64,000 nucleotides of DNA from Propionigenium maris DSM 9537 (GTDB lineage: Bacteria; Fusobacteriota; Fusobacteriia; Fusobacteriales; Fusobacteriaceae), in contig NZ_BSDY01000006.1 in the NCBI RefSeq assembly GCF_027925155.1, forward strand, positions 124,001 to 188,000, in the 5' to 3' direction. Shown one piece after another: positions 33,660-42,233 of this stretch. A model generated the notes under the pieces. The model did not search any database and was not told where the DNA came from. It saw nothing but the letters and a program-made list of their open reading frames with translations. Positions within the stretch are counted from its first letter, which is position 1; each line of letters starts with the position of its first letter. The position numbers and the translations under genes were made by a program.

Positions 33660-34888
33660 TAGTATAGAATAGATCTGTCGCATATATTTAAGCATTACAA
33701 AATACCGTACAGGCGGGTACGGTTTGTAACTTTAATATGCGCGTAGCATCATGAATAGTACCGTACTTAACATGATAGATTTCAAGTAAGTGCAGCTTAG
33801 AACTGCACTTACGACAAATTAAAGGGTTAATACCAAATGCTTTAAAGAAGCGCTCCCCCTAGGAAGGCTTAGTTTTAAATAACTTCTTCTTCCTGGGGAT
33901 TTTATTTTTTGACCTTCTTGAATATAGTCCAAACCGCTTTACCATTTTGAAGTTTTTAGGGGGAATATGGGAAAGTATTCTGCCAAGAAAAATGTCCATA
34001 GTTAGGGTAAGATGCTTTCTTCTATTGGAATCAGTTTCTTTAAACCAAAATTTGACGATTTTATCATTAAAAGAAATGATCCGATACTCAGCTATAGCTG
34101 GCCGGGTTAAATACCTTCCTAGATATTTAGCAATATTTTTAGAATTACCAACCCTAGATTCAGCATTAACAAAGAAACCTTTAGGATACCTTTTGTATGA
34201 TAAAGAAACCTTATTCTTTAGGTGAGGAAGATTATCTATTTTGGCATATTCAGCAATGAAATCCAGGACGCACTTTTGCCAGGACCTTCTTAAAACCTGC
34301 CATGGTAAGTTGTTTATATTTTTCCACTGACTATTTTTAGTCATTCCACCAAAGGTAACTAAACAATGTATATGAGGGTTCCACTCTATTTTTCTAGAGA
34401 ATGTATGGATGATAGCAATAGCACCAAAATGGATAATACCAAGCTTTTTAAAGGAATATTTCAGCGCGAGGTACGAAGCTTCTGCTAATTTCTTTAGAAG
34501 CTGTCTGTTTTTGAAGAAAAAATTTCTTATCCATCCCTTAGGAAGTGAGAAGACAGCATGCCTGTGGTGACAGTTGATTAAGTTATCAGAAACACTGTTA
34601 GCCCATTTTTCAGCATAGATTTTACCGCATGATGAACAAAATCGTGATTTGCATGAAAAGGGAGTTTTATGTATAGTTTTACGTTTTAAGCATATGAAGG
34701 AAGTAAAACCTATATCAGGATCGCCACATTCAAGAAAAGCGTTAACATTTTTAAGAATATTATGCCTTAAAAAGCTAGGAAACTTATAGTTATTATTTCT
34801 CCAGTATGCAAAGAAGTATCTGGAAATTATTTCTTTTAAAGGTTTATTTAAAGAAGTCATACCTATATGATATGAAATTTTTAGGAAC
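33660..34888. mobile_element. IS91-type insertion element, approximate limits
   Basis: A single minus-strand HUH transposase occupies most of it. On the left are two hairpins, ACCGTAC/GTACGGT (33704-33723) and GTAAGTGCAG/CTGCACTTAC (33786-33812), of the kind found near rolling-circle ends; no terminal inverted repeats are expected for IS91. On the right GAAC (34885-34888) adjoins the terminator of the LamB-like gene. The exact ends cannot be fixed from one copy. The higher use of AAA and ATA codons than in neighbours fits a recent arrival. Confidence 0.6.
33859..34860 (-). CDS. IS91-family HUH transposase
   Basis: 333 aa from ATG 34860 (a TTG ten codons earlier is possible). N-terminal zinc-binding segment with CKSRFCSSCGKIYAEKW, the HUH motif in WNPHIHCLVTFGG (about 150-162) and tyrosines in KYLGRYLTRPAIAEYRI near 255-271. 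These single-strand nicking enzymes move by rolling-circle transposition. The C terminus is very basic. The frame is intact, so the element may still be active. Confidence 0.88.
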   Translation of the reverse strand: MTSLNKPLKEIISRYFFAYWRNNNYKFPSFLRHNILKNVNAFLECGDPDIGFTSFICLKRKTIHKTPFSCKSRFCSSCGKIYAEKWANSVSDNLINCHHRHAVFSLPKGWIRNFFFKNRQLLKKLAEASYLALKYSFKKLGIIHFGAIAIIHTFSRKIEWNPHIHCLVTFGGMTKNSQWKNINNLPWQVLRRSWQKCVLDFIAEYAKIDNLPHLKNKVSLSYKRYPKGFFVNAESRVGNSKNIAKYLGRYLTRPAIAEYRIISFNDKIVKFWFKETDSNRRKHLTLTMDIFLGRILSHIPPKNFKMVKRFGLYSRRSKNKIPRKKKLFKTKPS

Positions 34889-34898
34889 AAAAAAAGCC

Positions 34899-34919
34899 GC
34901 GATTAAGCGGCTACTTTTT
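34899..34919 (-). terminator. Terminator of the LamB-like porin gene (minus strand)
   Basis: On the minus strand AGCCGC, loop, GCGGCT, TTTTTTTG. The IS91-type element begins immediately beyond it. Confidence 0.8.
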
Positions 34920-34964
34920 ATCATGGGTATTAATTGATGAAAAAAGATTATTTATTGCAAGAGC

Positions 34965-36320
34965 TTAGAACCAGAATTCACCTTGTACACCGGCAAAGAC
35001 TTCAGAAGTATATCCATCGACTGAAGCAGTTCCACTTACGTCTTTTACATAAGTAACAAATGTTCTGATTTCAGGTCTACCCCAGAATCCAGAATCGATT
35101 GTAAATGTAGGAGCAAAGGTAACAGCAGCTACGTCATACTCTTCGAAACCACCCCAGTCTACATCAAAGTCTCTTCTACCATATGAACCTTCAAAGACAT
35201 ATTTGAAGTTGTTATTTACTCTATATTGAGGTCTAACTACAAATCCTCCCTTGTATCCATCTGGAGCCCATGGGTTTTCATCGTTACCCCAGAGGATATT
35301 AAGTTCTGTACCTACACTCCACTTATCATCGATGTCAAGAACACCCATAGTATTAAGCCTAACCATTTTAGCGTCATCATCTATGTCTGTTGGAACCCAG
35401 TCACCAAAGTTTGTACCAGCAGCCCCTCCCACAAGTCCTTGTCCATAGATAAGGGAAGCATTTGAGAAGCCATTTCCAAAGAAGTAGTATCCTTCAAGGT
35501 CATAAGTTGCTCTTAAAGCAAAACCAAAGTTAGAATCTTCATCCTTAGGCTTATCATCTTCATTGTCTATATATAAGTTTGTTTGGAAGTCCCATTTATC
35601 GATGGCATGATACCTCATATCCAAAGCATAAACAGTATTTTTATTTGTTCCATTATCATCAAAATTAGGTTTATCTGTATTTCCATCAGCATCGACACCT
35701 ATAAAGGCAGTTGACCACCTAGGATTCTCAATTCCAAAACCTATTCCAGAAGACTGAGTGAAGTAATCATCTGTTAAGAAACCAGCCTGCCTCTTATAGT
35801 ATCTTCTTCCAGCCCAAAGAGTATAATCTTCTGGCATAAATTCGAGGTTCCCTAATTCAATGAATAGTTCTTTTAGTTCAAATTGAGTTGAGTCATCATC
35901 ACTCTCTGGAGAAGATGAATCTATAAAGTGATAGTTATTACCATACTCCACCCTTGTACTAACCTTAGCCCAAGAACCATTCTCCATCAGCCAAGTCCTC
36001 GATCCTCCTATTTCCAAGTAGTTAGATTCAGACTCGTTTCCCATTCTTCCAAGAAAATTATCTGTGTGCGGTTCAGAGCTCGAAGTATTCCAGTTATTGT
36101 TTCTAGACCCTCTTAGAGCTGTTCTACCATAACCAAAGATATCCCACTGACCATCATAGGGTTTAACCTTTTCTTGTTTTGATTCCTTCATCTCTTCCTC
36201 AAGCATACTAACTCTTTCTTCTAAAGTGTAGTCGCTATAGGCTTCAGCAAGAGCAACATTTGACATTGTGCCAGCAAGAGCCAAACAAGTTAGCCATCTC
36301 AATACATTTTTACTTTTCAT
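34965..36320 (-). CDS. LamB-like maltoporin/carbohydrate porin
   Basis: 451 aa from ATG 36320 (GGGGGAGG upstream). Signal peptide MKSKNVLRWLTCLALAGTMSNVALA, a short helical segment (LEERVSMLEEEMKE, about 30-50) as in ScrY-type porins, then an 18-strand-type barrel: FGYGRTALRGS near 60-75, LWAGRRYYKRQAGF near 175-190, ending in QGEFWF. LWAGRRYY corresponds to the conserved WAGKRFY of LamB. It stands divergent from malE with an operator-like palindrome near its predicted start, so uptake of maltodextrins is the likely role; maltose specificity is inferred. Confidence 0.85.
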   Translation of the reverse strand: MKSKNVLRWLTCLALAGTMSNVALAEAYSDYTLEERVSMLEEEMKESKQEKVKPYDGQWDIFGYGRTALRGSRNNNWNTSSSEPHTDNFLGRMGNESESNYLEIGGSRTWLMENGSWAKVSTRVEYGNNYHFIDSSSPESDDDSTQFELKELFIELGNLEFMPEDYTLWAGRRYYKRQAGFLTDDYFTQSSGIGFGIENPRWSTAFIGVDADGNTDKPNFDDNGTNKNTVYALDMRYHAIDKWDFQTNLYIDNEDDKPKDEDSNFGFALRATYDLEGYYFFGNGFSNASLIYGQGLVGGAAGTNFGDWVPTDIDDDAKMVRLNTMGVLDIDDKWSVGTELNILWGNDENPWAPDGYKGGFVVRPQYRVNNNFKYVFEGSYGRRDFDVDWGGFEEYDVAAVTFAPTFTIDSGFWGRPEIRTFVTYVKDVSGTASVDGYTSEVFAGVQGEFWF

Positions 36321-36412
36321 AAAATCCTCCCCCGATTTTTTGTTACTTTCCCTTGTGCTGGATGAAAGCCATCGCAAATTCCGAAAATTAAAAGGTTTTT
36401 AAAATTCAAAAG

Positions 36413-36435
36413 ATGTTGTATCAGTCAAACAACAC
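36413..36435. promoter_or_regulatory. Palindromic operator candidate of the LamB-like gene
   Basis: ATGTTGT, nine nt, ACAACAC. It begins about seven bases downstream of the predicted minus-strand start site near 36442. Same arms and spacing as the site at malE. Confidence 0.6.
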
Positions 36436-36448
36436 AGCTAACGTTATA

Positions 36449-36477
36449 TTTCTAACCTAAAAAAAACAAAATGTCAA
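36449..36477 (-). promoter_or_regulatory. Promoter of the LamB-like gene
   Basis: Minus strand: TTGACA (36472-36477), 17 nt, TAGAAA (36449-36454). Confidence 0.55.
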
Positions 36478-36564
36478 ATTTTTTTCGAAAATTAATCCAG
36501 TTGTTCCTTTTGCGGCTTTTAAAAGCACAAAAGATACAGTTGAAAGTTTTTTTGGAAATTTTAC

Positions 36565-36593
36565 TTGATTTTTTGTTTTTTTGGAGTTAGAAT
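36565..36593 (+). promoter_or_regulatory. Promoter of the malE operon
   Basis: TTGATT (36565-36570), 17 nt, TAGAAT (36588-36593). The remaining leader (36,620-36,780) is purine-rich with no gene. Confidence 0.65.
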
Positions 36594-36594
36594 T

Positions 36595-36617
36595 ATGTTG
36601 TTAATTTTATACAACAT
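36595..36617. promoter_or_regulatory. Palindromic operator candidate of malE
   Basis: ATGTTGT, nine nt, ACAACAT: a perfect 7-bp dyad. It covers the predicted start site near 36600, where a repressor would block transcription. Confidence 0.65.
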
Positions 36618-36794
36618 TTTATGGGGTGTTGATGGTTTTCCTAAAAGAATGAGTTTAAAAAGTTGTAAATGGATTGAAAAGTTATAGGGAAAACTAAGAG
36701 GGTGTATGGAATTAGAAACCAGGGTAAGTTGGAATAGAAGGACAGCGATCCTTCTTAAAAAAGTAAGACTAAAACAAAATGGGAGGTAGAGTTG

Positions 36795-38048
36795 ATGAAA
36801 AGGACAATGAAGTTACTACTGTTGGCAGCACTATCGATTTTAATGCTTGCATGCGGTGGAAAGAAGGACAAGGCGGCACCAAGCAAGACGGAGATTGTGT
36901 TGTGGGAGCAGATGGAGCCTGCTGTTAGAACTATGTACCTTGAGCTGGTAGATGAGTTTATGGCAGCTAACCCAGATGTAGTAGTAAAGGTGGCACACTA
37001 TTCTACAGAGGATTTGAGAACTCAATTCCAAAATGCTTCACTAGCTGGTCAGGGACCAGACCTTGTATATGGACCAAATGACAATATCGGGATCTTCCTT
37101 GTATCGGACCTTATCAAGCCGGTAACAGATGTAGTGTCTGGAGACTTTATTGCGAAATTTGATGAGAATACTTTAAACACTGGTGTGGTTAATGGAGAGT
37201 ACTACTCACTGCCAGAGTTTAACGGAAACCAGATAGCCCTTCTATATAATAAGGACCTAGTTGAGAGTGCTCCTGAAACTTGGGATGAGTTCTTAGAGGT
37301 CAGCCAGGGTATAAGAAATATCGATAACAGAAATAAGGAAAACTCAAGATACGGATTCCTATACAATGAAAAGGAACCATTCTGGTTTATCGGGCTGTAC
37401 CACGGATATGGAGGAGACGTATTTGACAAGGAGTACAACCCTACACTAAATAATGAAGCTATGGTAAAGGCTCTTCAGTTTGCATCAGATGTTAGAGGAA
37501 AGTATGGACTTGGAGAAGCTGGGATGGACTACGGTGTAGCAGATCAGCTGTTCAAGCAGGGAAAAGCTGCATTTATTCTAAATGGAGCATGGTCGTGGAA
37601 GGAGTATGAGGAAGCAGGAATCAACCTTGGAATAGCTCCAATGGCAAAACTTCCTGGTGGAGATACACCACTATTTACTTCAGCATCTAAGGGATACTCA
37701 ATCTCTGAGACTGTAGGTGAAGAAAAGTATGAGGCTATCAACAAGTTCTTTGACTTTATCTTTGAAGCTGAAAATAATGCAAATATCTCACTAGCACAGG
37801 CACAGGCACCGGCAATTACAGCAGCGAGAGAAGTACAATCAGTAAAGGACGATGAGCTTATGCAGGTGTCTATAGCTACTATAGACAAGACAGTACCTAT
37901 GTATATCGTACCTGAGATGAGAGCTGTATGGGATGCTATGAGACCAAACCTTGAAGGTGTAATCAACGGACAGATGACACCTGAGGAAGCTGCTGCTAAG
38001 ATGCAGGCAGATGCAGAGCAGGGAATCAGAACAATACACGGTGAATAA
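36795..38048 (+). CDS. malE: Maltose/maltodextrin ABC transporter substrate-binding lipoprotein
   Basis: 417 aa from ATG 36795 (GGGAGG upstream). Lipobox LMLAC (Cys16) tethers it to the membrane, as in Gram-positives, although an outer membrane is present. The fold is that of family 1 binding proteins: EIVLWEQMEP, FQNASLAGQGPDLVYGPNDNIG near 80-100, WDEFLEVS and GKAAFILNGAWSWKEY near 258-273, all as in MalE/MdxE. It binds maltodextrins for MalFG. First gene of the mal operon and the best candidate for high expression because of the downstream attenuator. Confidence 0.92.
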   Translation: MKRTMKLLLLAALSILMLACGGKKDKAAPSKTEIVLWEQMEPAVRTMYLELVDEFMAANPDVVVKVAHYSTEDLRTQFQNASLAGQGPDLVYGPNDNIGIFLVSDLIKPVTDVVSGDFIAKFDENTLNTGVVNGEYYSLPEFNGNQIALLYNKDLVESAPETWDEFLEVSQGIRNIDNRNKENSRYGFLYNEKEPFWFIGLYHGYGGDVFDKEYNPTLNNEAMVKALQFASDVRGKYGLGEAGMDYGVADQLFKQGKAAFILNGAWSWKEYEEAGINLGIAPMAKLPGGDTPLFTSASKGYSISETVGEEKYEAINKFFDFIFEAENNANISLAQAQAPAITAAREVQSVKDDELMQVSIATIDKTVPMYIVPEMRAVWDAMRPNLEGVINGQMTPEEAAAKMQADAEQGIRTIHGE

Positions 38049-38055
38049 TGTAAGA

Positions 38056-38086
38056 GTGGGAGTGGCTCCCGCTCCCACATTTTTTA
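38056..38086 (+). terminator. Intercistronic terminator/attenuator between malE and malF
   Basis: GTGGGAGTGG, CTC, CCGCTCCCAC (one G-U pair) and ATTTTTT. It should let only part of transcription reach malF, giving more binding protein than permease. Confidence 0.8.
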
Positions 38087-38133
38087 AATTATAGTTGAAG
38101 AGGACAAAGTTATAGGGACGAAGGGGGAGAAAA

Positions 38134-39027
38134 GTGAAAGAAAAGACAAATACTTTATTGATGAAGAGAAGAACACCTTACTTATTTATAATACCGGCAA
38201 TGCTTGTAATGGCGGTAATGGTATTTTATCCACTGGGTTATGGTTTTTGGTTATCTCTTACAGATATGAGTTTGAAAACATTTAAAAATCCAGGTTTCAT
38301 AGGTATAAGAAACTACCTAAGTTTATTCCAGGATCCTAGACTTGTAGAGACACTGGGAAGAACAGTGGTCTGGACTTTTATAAACGTATTTTTTCATGTA
38401 ACTATTGGTCTGTATCTGGCTATTCTGTTAAACAGAAAGCTGCCAGGAAAGGCGCTTATCAGAGTAATGCTTATAATTCCCTGGGCAATGCCTCAGTATA
38501 TAGCAGCTCTTACGTGGAAAGGTATGTTTAATCAGAACTTTGGAGCTGTAAATATATTTTTAGGAAAGTTTGGAATGGATTCTCTTCCGTGGCTGAGCGA
38601 TCCAACTATGACATTTATAGCAGCTATCCTTACCAATATATGGCTTGGGTTCCCATTTATGATGATGATCAGTCTCGGGGGGCTGCAGTCTATACCTGGA
38701 GAGCTCTATGAAGCAGCAGATATCGATGGGGCAAGTTCATGGGATAAGTTTAAAAACATAACCCTCCCGTTGCTTAAGCCTACTCTGACACCAGCTATAA
38801 TCCTTGGAACTGTATGGACATTTAATATGCTGAATGTAATCCTTATTATAGCAGGGGGATATGGAAATGAAAAAACTCAGATACTAGTAACTGATGTTTA
38901 CAGACTTGCATTTAACTTCTACAGATATGGTTATGCAGCAGCATACTCAGTACTGATATTTGTTATACTTCTTCTGTTTGCAATGTTCTATGTGAAGAAG
39001 AGTAATGTTTTTGGAAGGGAGGAATAA
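38134..39027 (+). CDS. malF: Maltodextrin ABC transporter permease
   Basis: 297 aa with six predicted helices. GTG start at 38134 behind AAGGGGGAGA. The EAA loop that docks the ATPase is ELYEAADIDGASSWDKFKNITLPLL (split here: ELYEAADIDG and DKFKNITLPLL, about 193-215). It lacks the long periplasmic loop of enterobacterial MalF, as in Gram-positive MdxF. One-base overlap with malG. Confidence 0.93.
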   Translation: MKEKTNTLLMKRRTPYLFIIPAMLVMAVMVFYPLGYGFWLSLTDMSLKTFKNPGFIGIRNYLSLFQDPRLVETLGRTVVWTFINVFFHVTIGLYLAILLNRKLPGKALIRVMLIIPWAMPQYIAALTWKGMFNQNFGAVNIFLGKFGMDSLPWLSDPTMTFIAAILTNIWLGFPFMMMISLGGLQSIPGELYEAADIDGASSWDKFKNITLPLLKPTLTPAIILGTVWTFNMLNVILIIAGGYGNEKTQILVTDVYRLAFNFYRYGYAAAYSVLIFVILLLFAMFYVKKSNVFGREE

Positions 39028-39884
39028 TGGTGATAAATAAACATAGCTTTGAAAGAGGGGACTCTCCTAGAAAGATAGTGGGGATATACCTGATACTCTT
39101 AATCTTCTGTGTAATAACGGTATATCCGCTTTTAAATGTATTATCGGTGGCCCTCAGACCTGGAAATCAGCTGTTTTCAACAAGTCTTGCCATAATTCCA
39201 GAGGGAGCTACACTGGATAACTTTAGAAGGGCTATCGGGGAGACAGATCTTCTACTGTGGCTAAGAAACTCTCTTATAATATCAACCTGTACAGCAATAT
39301 TTGGTGTGGTGCTTTCAGCTACAGCAGCCTATTCCTTCTCCAGGTTTACATTCTGGGGGAGAAAGAGCGGGATGATGGTGTTTCTGATAACTCAGATGTT
39401 CCCGGCACCTATGCTGCTCCTTCCTATGTATATACTGCTGGTTAAGATGGGGCTGGTAAACAGCTTCTTGGGGCTTCTGGTTCCCTATACAGCTACAGCA
39501 GTACCATTTTGTGTATGGATGTTAAAGGGATACTTTGACACTATACCTAGATCTCTGGAGGAGAGTGCTTATATAGACGGATGTAATGTCTGGCAGTCTA
39601 TGTATAAGATCGTACTTCCTCTATCTACGCCGGCTCTTGCTATCTCAGCGCTCTTTTCATTTATGTCAGCCTGGTCTGAGTTTGTAATAGCAAGGATTAT
39701 ACTGACATCGGCAGAAAAGCTGACCCTTCCAGTGGGACTCATTCAGCTTCAGGGATCATTTTCAGCTGAGTGGGGGGTATACTCAGCATCGGCACTTATC
39801 ACAAGCTTGCCGGTAATTATACTATTTATAAGTCTTTCTAGGTTCCTGGTAGGAGGCCTAACAGTAGGAGGAGTAAAGGAGTAA
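39027..39884 (+). CDS. malG: Maltodextrin ABC transporter permease
   Basis: 285 aa with six helices. EAA loop: SLEESAYIDGCNVWQSMYKIV (about 177-196), followed by LPLSTPALA. The stop codon of malF overlaps its ATG. No gene for the ATPase subunit follows, so MalK or a shared MsmX-like ATPase must be encoded elsewhere. malQ starts 38 nt downstream. Confidence 0.93.
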   Translation: MVINKHSFERGDSPRKIVGIYLILLIFCVITVYPLLNVLSVALRPGNQLFSTSLAIIPEGATLDNFRRAIGETDLLLWLRNSLIISTCTAIFGVVLSATAAYSFSRFTFWGRKSGMMVFLITQMFPAPMLLLPMYILLVKMGLVNSFLGLLVPYTATAVPFCVWMLKGYFDTIPRSLEESAYIDGCNVWQSMYKIVLPLSTPALAISALFSFMSAWSEFVIARIILTSAEKLTLPVGLIQLQGSFSAEWGVYSASALITSLPVIILFISLSRFLVGGLTVGGVKE

Positions 39885-39922
39885 GAATTCAGGTCGGAAC
39901 AGGAGCAGAAAAGGAGGCAGAA

Positions 39923-41410
39923 GTGTTTAAAAGAAGCAGTGGGATATTGATGCATATAAGCTCTCTTCCCGGGGAGTATGGAATAGGGGATTTCGGAAAA
40001 AAAGCATATGAATTTGTGGACTTTCTGGCCAGTGCAGATCAGAAGCTCTGGCAGATACTGCCCATGGGGCAGACAGGATATGGGGATTCTCCATACCAGT
40101 CCTTTTCAGCCTTTGCAGGAAACCCGTACTTTATAGATCTAGAGGATCTTGTGGAAAGGGGATACCTGAAGGTGGAGGAGCTCAAGGAGCTGAAGGAGGG
40201 GAACAATGAGAAGGCGGTGGACTATGCCCTTCTTCACGATGTAAAGATACCTCTCTTAAGAAAAGCTTACGGGGAGTTCCTTAGGGAGGATAACAAAGAG
40301 ATCTTCGAGTTTAAGGAGAGAAATAAGTACTGGATAGAGGATTACTGCCTCTATATGGCCCTCAAGGAAAGGTTTGGAGGAGTAAGCTGGCACAGGTGGC
40401 CGAAGGAGTACAGGTACAGAAAGAGGGAAGCCATGACCGAGGCAAGGGCATCCCTAGATGATGAGATGGGATACTACCTCTTTGTCCAGTATATCTTCCA
40501 CGAACAGTGGAAGAAACTGAAGGAGTATACCAATGACAAGGGGATAAAGATAGTGGGAGATATCCCTATCTTTATAGCTGGAGACAGTGCAGATGCCTGG
40601 TCCAGGAGCAAGCTCTTTGATTTTAACAGGTACAAGAAACCCAGAAAGGTGGCAGGGTGTCCTCCAGATGCCTTTAGCAGAGATGGTCAGCTTTGGGGGA
40701 ATCCACTATACAACTGGGATTATATGAGGAGAACGGGCTATGAGTGGTGGATAGAAAGGATAAAGGCCTGCTTTGAGCTCCACGATATAGTGAGGATAGA
40801 TCACTTCAGGGGATTTGAATCCTACTGGGCTATACCGGCAGGGGCCAAGACAGCAGCCAAGGGAAGGTGGCAGAAGGGACCTGGAATGGATCTCTTCAAT
40901 ACAGTGAAGAAGAGGCTGGGAGACCTTCCTATAATAGCAGAGGATCTAGGTTTTCTCACTCCAAGGGTTAAAAAGCTTCTCAAGGACAGCGGATATCCCG
41001 GGATGAAGATACTGGAGTTTGCCTTTGACTCAAGGGAGGAAAATGACTACCTTCCTCACAGGTATGAAAAAAATTCTGTAGCCTATACAGGAACCCACGA
41101 TAATGATACAGTAGTAGGGTGGTACCAAAGTATAGGAGCTAAGGATAAAAAGATGTGCGATACATACTTGAAAAAGACAAAGTCTGTAAAATCTGAGGAG
41201 ATAAACTTTAAGTTTATAGAGGCTATCTGGGGATCTAAGTCCGTTATGACTCTGACCCAGGCTCAAGATCTGTTTGGAATAGGAAGCGAGGGAAGGATGA
41301 ACGTTCCTTCGGTGCCTACGGGGAACTGGCAGTGGAGAATGGAGGAGAAACTTCTTAGTGATAAATTAGCTCAAAGATTAAGTGTACTAACTAAAAAATA
41401 TGAGAGGTAA
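39923..41410 (+). CDS. malQ: 4-alpha-glucanotransferase (amylomaltase)
   Basis: 495 aa, GTG start at 39923 behind AAAAGGAGG. GH77 enzyme that transfers maltodextrin units and releases glucose, making longer chains for the phosphorylase. The opening SSGILMHISSLPGEYGIGDFG is diagnostic. Catalytic residues lie in IVRIDHFRGFESYWAIP (nucleophile Asp, about 290), IIAEDLGFLTP (Glu, about 339) and AYTGTHDNDTVVGWY (Asp, about 390). All are present, so it should be active. Confidence 0.96.
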   Translation: MFKRSSGILMHISSLPGEYGIGDFGKKAYEFVDFLASADQKLWQILPMGQTGYGDSPYQSFSAFAGNPYFIDLEDLVERGYLKVEELKELKEGNNEKAVDYALLHDVKIPLLRKAYGEFLREDNKEIFEFKERNKYWIEDYCLYMALKERFGGVSWHRWPKEYRYRKREAMTEARASLDDEMGYYLFVQYIFHEQWKKLKEYTNDKGIKIVGDIPIFIAGDSADAWSRSKLFDFNRYKKPRKVAGCPPDAFSRDGQLWGNPLYNWDYMRRTGYEWWIERIKACFELHDIVRIDHFRGFESYWAIPAGAKTAAKGRWQKGPGMDLFNTVKKRLGDLPIIAEDLGFLTPRVKKLLKDSGYPGMKILEFAFDSREENDYLPHRYEKNSVAYTGTHDNDTVVGWYQSIGAKDKKMCDTYLKKTKSVKSEEINFKFIEAIWGSKSVMTLTQAQDLFGIGSEGRMNVPSVPTGNWQWRMEEKLLSDKLAQRLSVLTKKYER

Positions 41411-41416
41411 TTAGTT

Positions 41417-42223
41417 ATGGACAGTAGAGATCTGATAATAAGCAAACTAGAAAAGTTAGGACTTTCTTCAAAGGAGGGTGAGGTATACCTTCAGCTTGTA
41501 AAGGCGCCTTACTCCAATGGGTCACAAATAGCTAAGAAGCTGGGATATCCCAGAACTTCAGTTTATTCAATTCTATCAAAGCTCCAGGGAAAGGGATGTA
41601 TACTATCTGTCCCAGAGGGGGAGGTCACTTCCTATGTGGCTATAAATCCCCAGGATCTTATCTTCAGACTGAAGAGAGAGATAGATGATGCAACCAATGT
41701 ACTTGGGGAGGAGTTCAAGAAGATAGATATAGAGTCAAATGAGAAACAGTTTTTAAATATAAATTCCTATGAGGGGATAACTGAGAGGATTCATCAGCTG
41801 CTAAAGAGTGCAGAGAAGGAAGTGTATATAAACACCAACTTTAACTTAGATGAGTTTGGAAAATTTAAAGAGGATTTTAAACTTCTCAAGAGAAAAGGAG
41901 TGAGGGTGATATTCTTCAGCTTCCAGAACAAAGGGTATGAAAGCCTGGGAGCAGAGCACTACTCCAGAAGTTCTCTTAAGGAGGATGCAAGTAATAAAAC
42001 AAAGAGGATCTTACTTGTGGTAGACATGAAACTGGCAATCATGGCAAGTAACTATGGTGGAGAGTTTTACGGAACCTTCTCGGAAAACAAACTTCTTATA
42101 AACCTTATTGCAGAACACATTCATAATGATATATATCTTATGAAGCTTGAGGAAAATTATAAGGGGGATTTCTGGGAGGACATAAAGCTTAACACTATGC
42201 AGGAGATTGAAAATCAAGAATAG
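41417..42223 (+). CDS. TrmB-family sugar-responsive transcription regulator
   Basis: 268 aa. The N-terminal winged helix (LEKLGLSSKEGEVYLQLVKA, then GSQIAKKLGYPRTSVYSILSKL, about 12-60) is of the TrmB type; a short coiled coil links it to a C-terminal domain (about 115-265) related to phospholipase D-like/TrmB effector domains (EKEVYINTNFNLDEF). TrmB proteins bind palindromes and respond to maltose or glucose. It lies six bases after malQ, so it is the natural candidate for the two ATGTTGT-N9-ACAACAY sites at the lamB/malE divergon. Confidence 0.88.
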   Translation: MDSRDLIISKLEKLGLSSKEGEVYLQLVKAPYSNGSQIAKKLGYPRTSVYSILSKLQGKGCILSVPEGEVTSYVAINPQDLIFRLKREIDDATNVLGEEFKKIDIESNEKQFLNINSYEGITERIHQLLKSAEKEVYINTNFNLDEFGKFKEDFKLLKRKGVRVIFFSFQNKGYESLGAEHYSRSSLKEDASNKTKRILLVVDMKLAIMASNYGGEFYGTFSENKLLINLIAEHIHNDIYLMKLEENYKGDFWEDIKLNTMQEIENQE

Positions 42224-42233
42224 GGGGAAGCAA

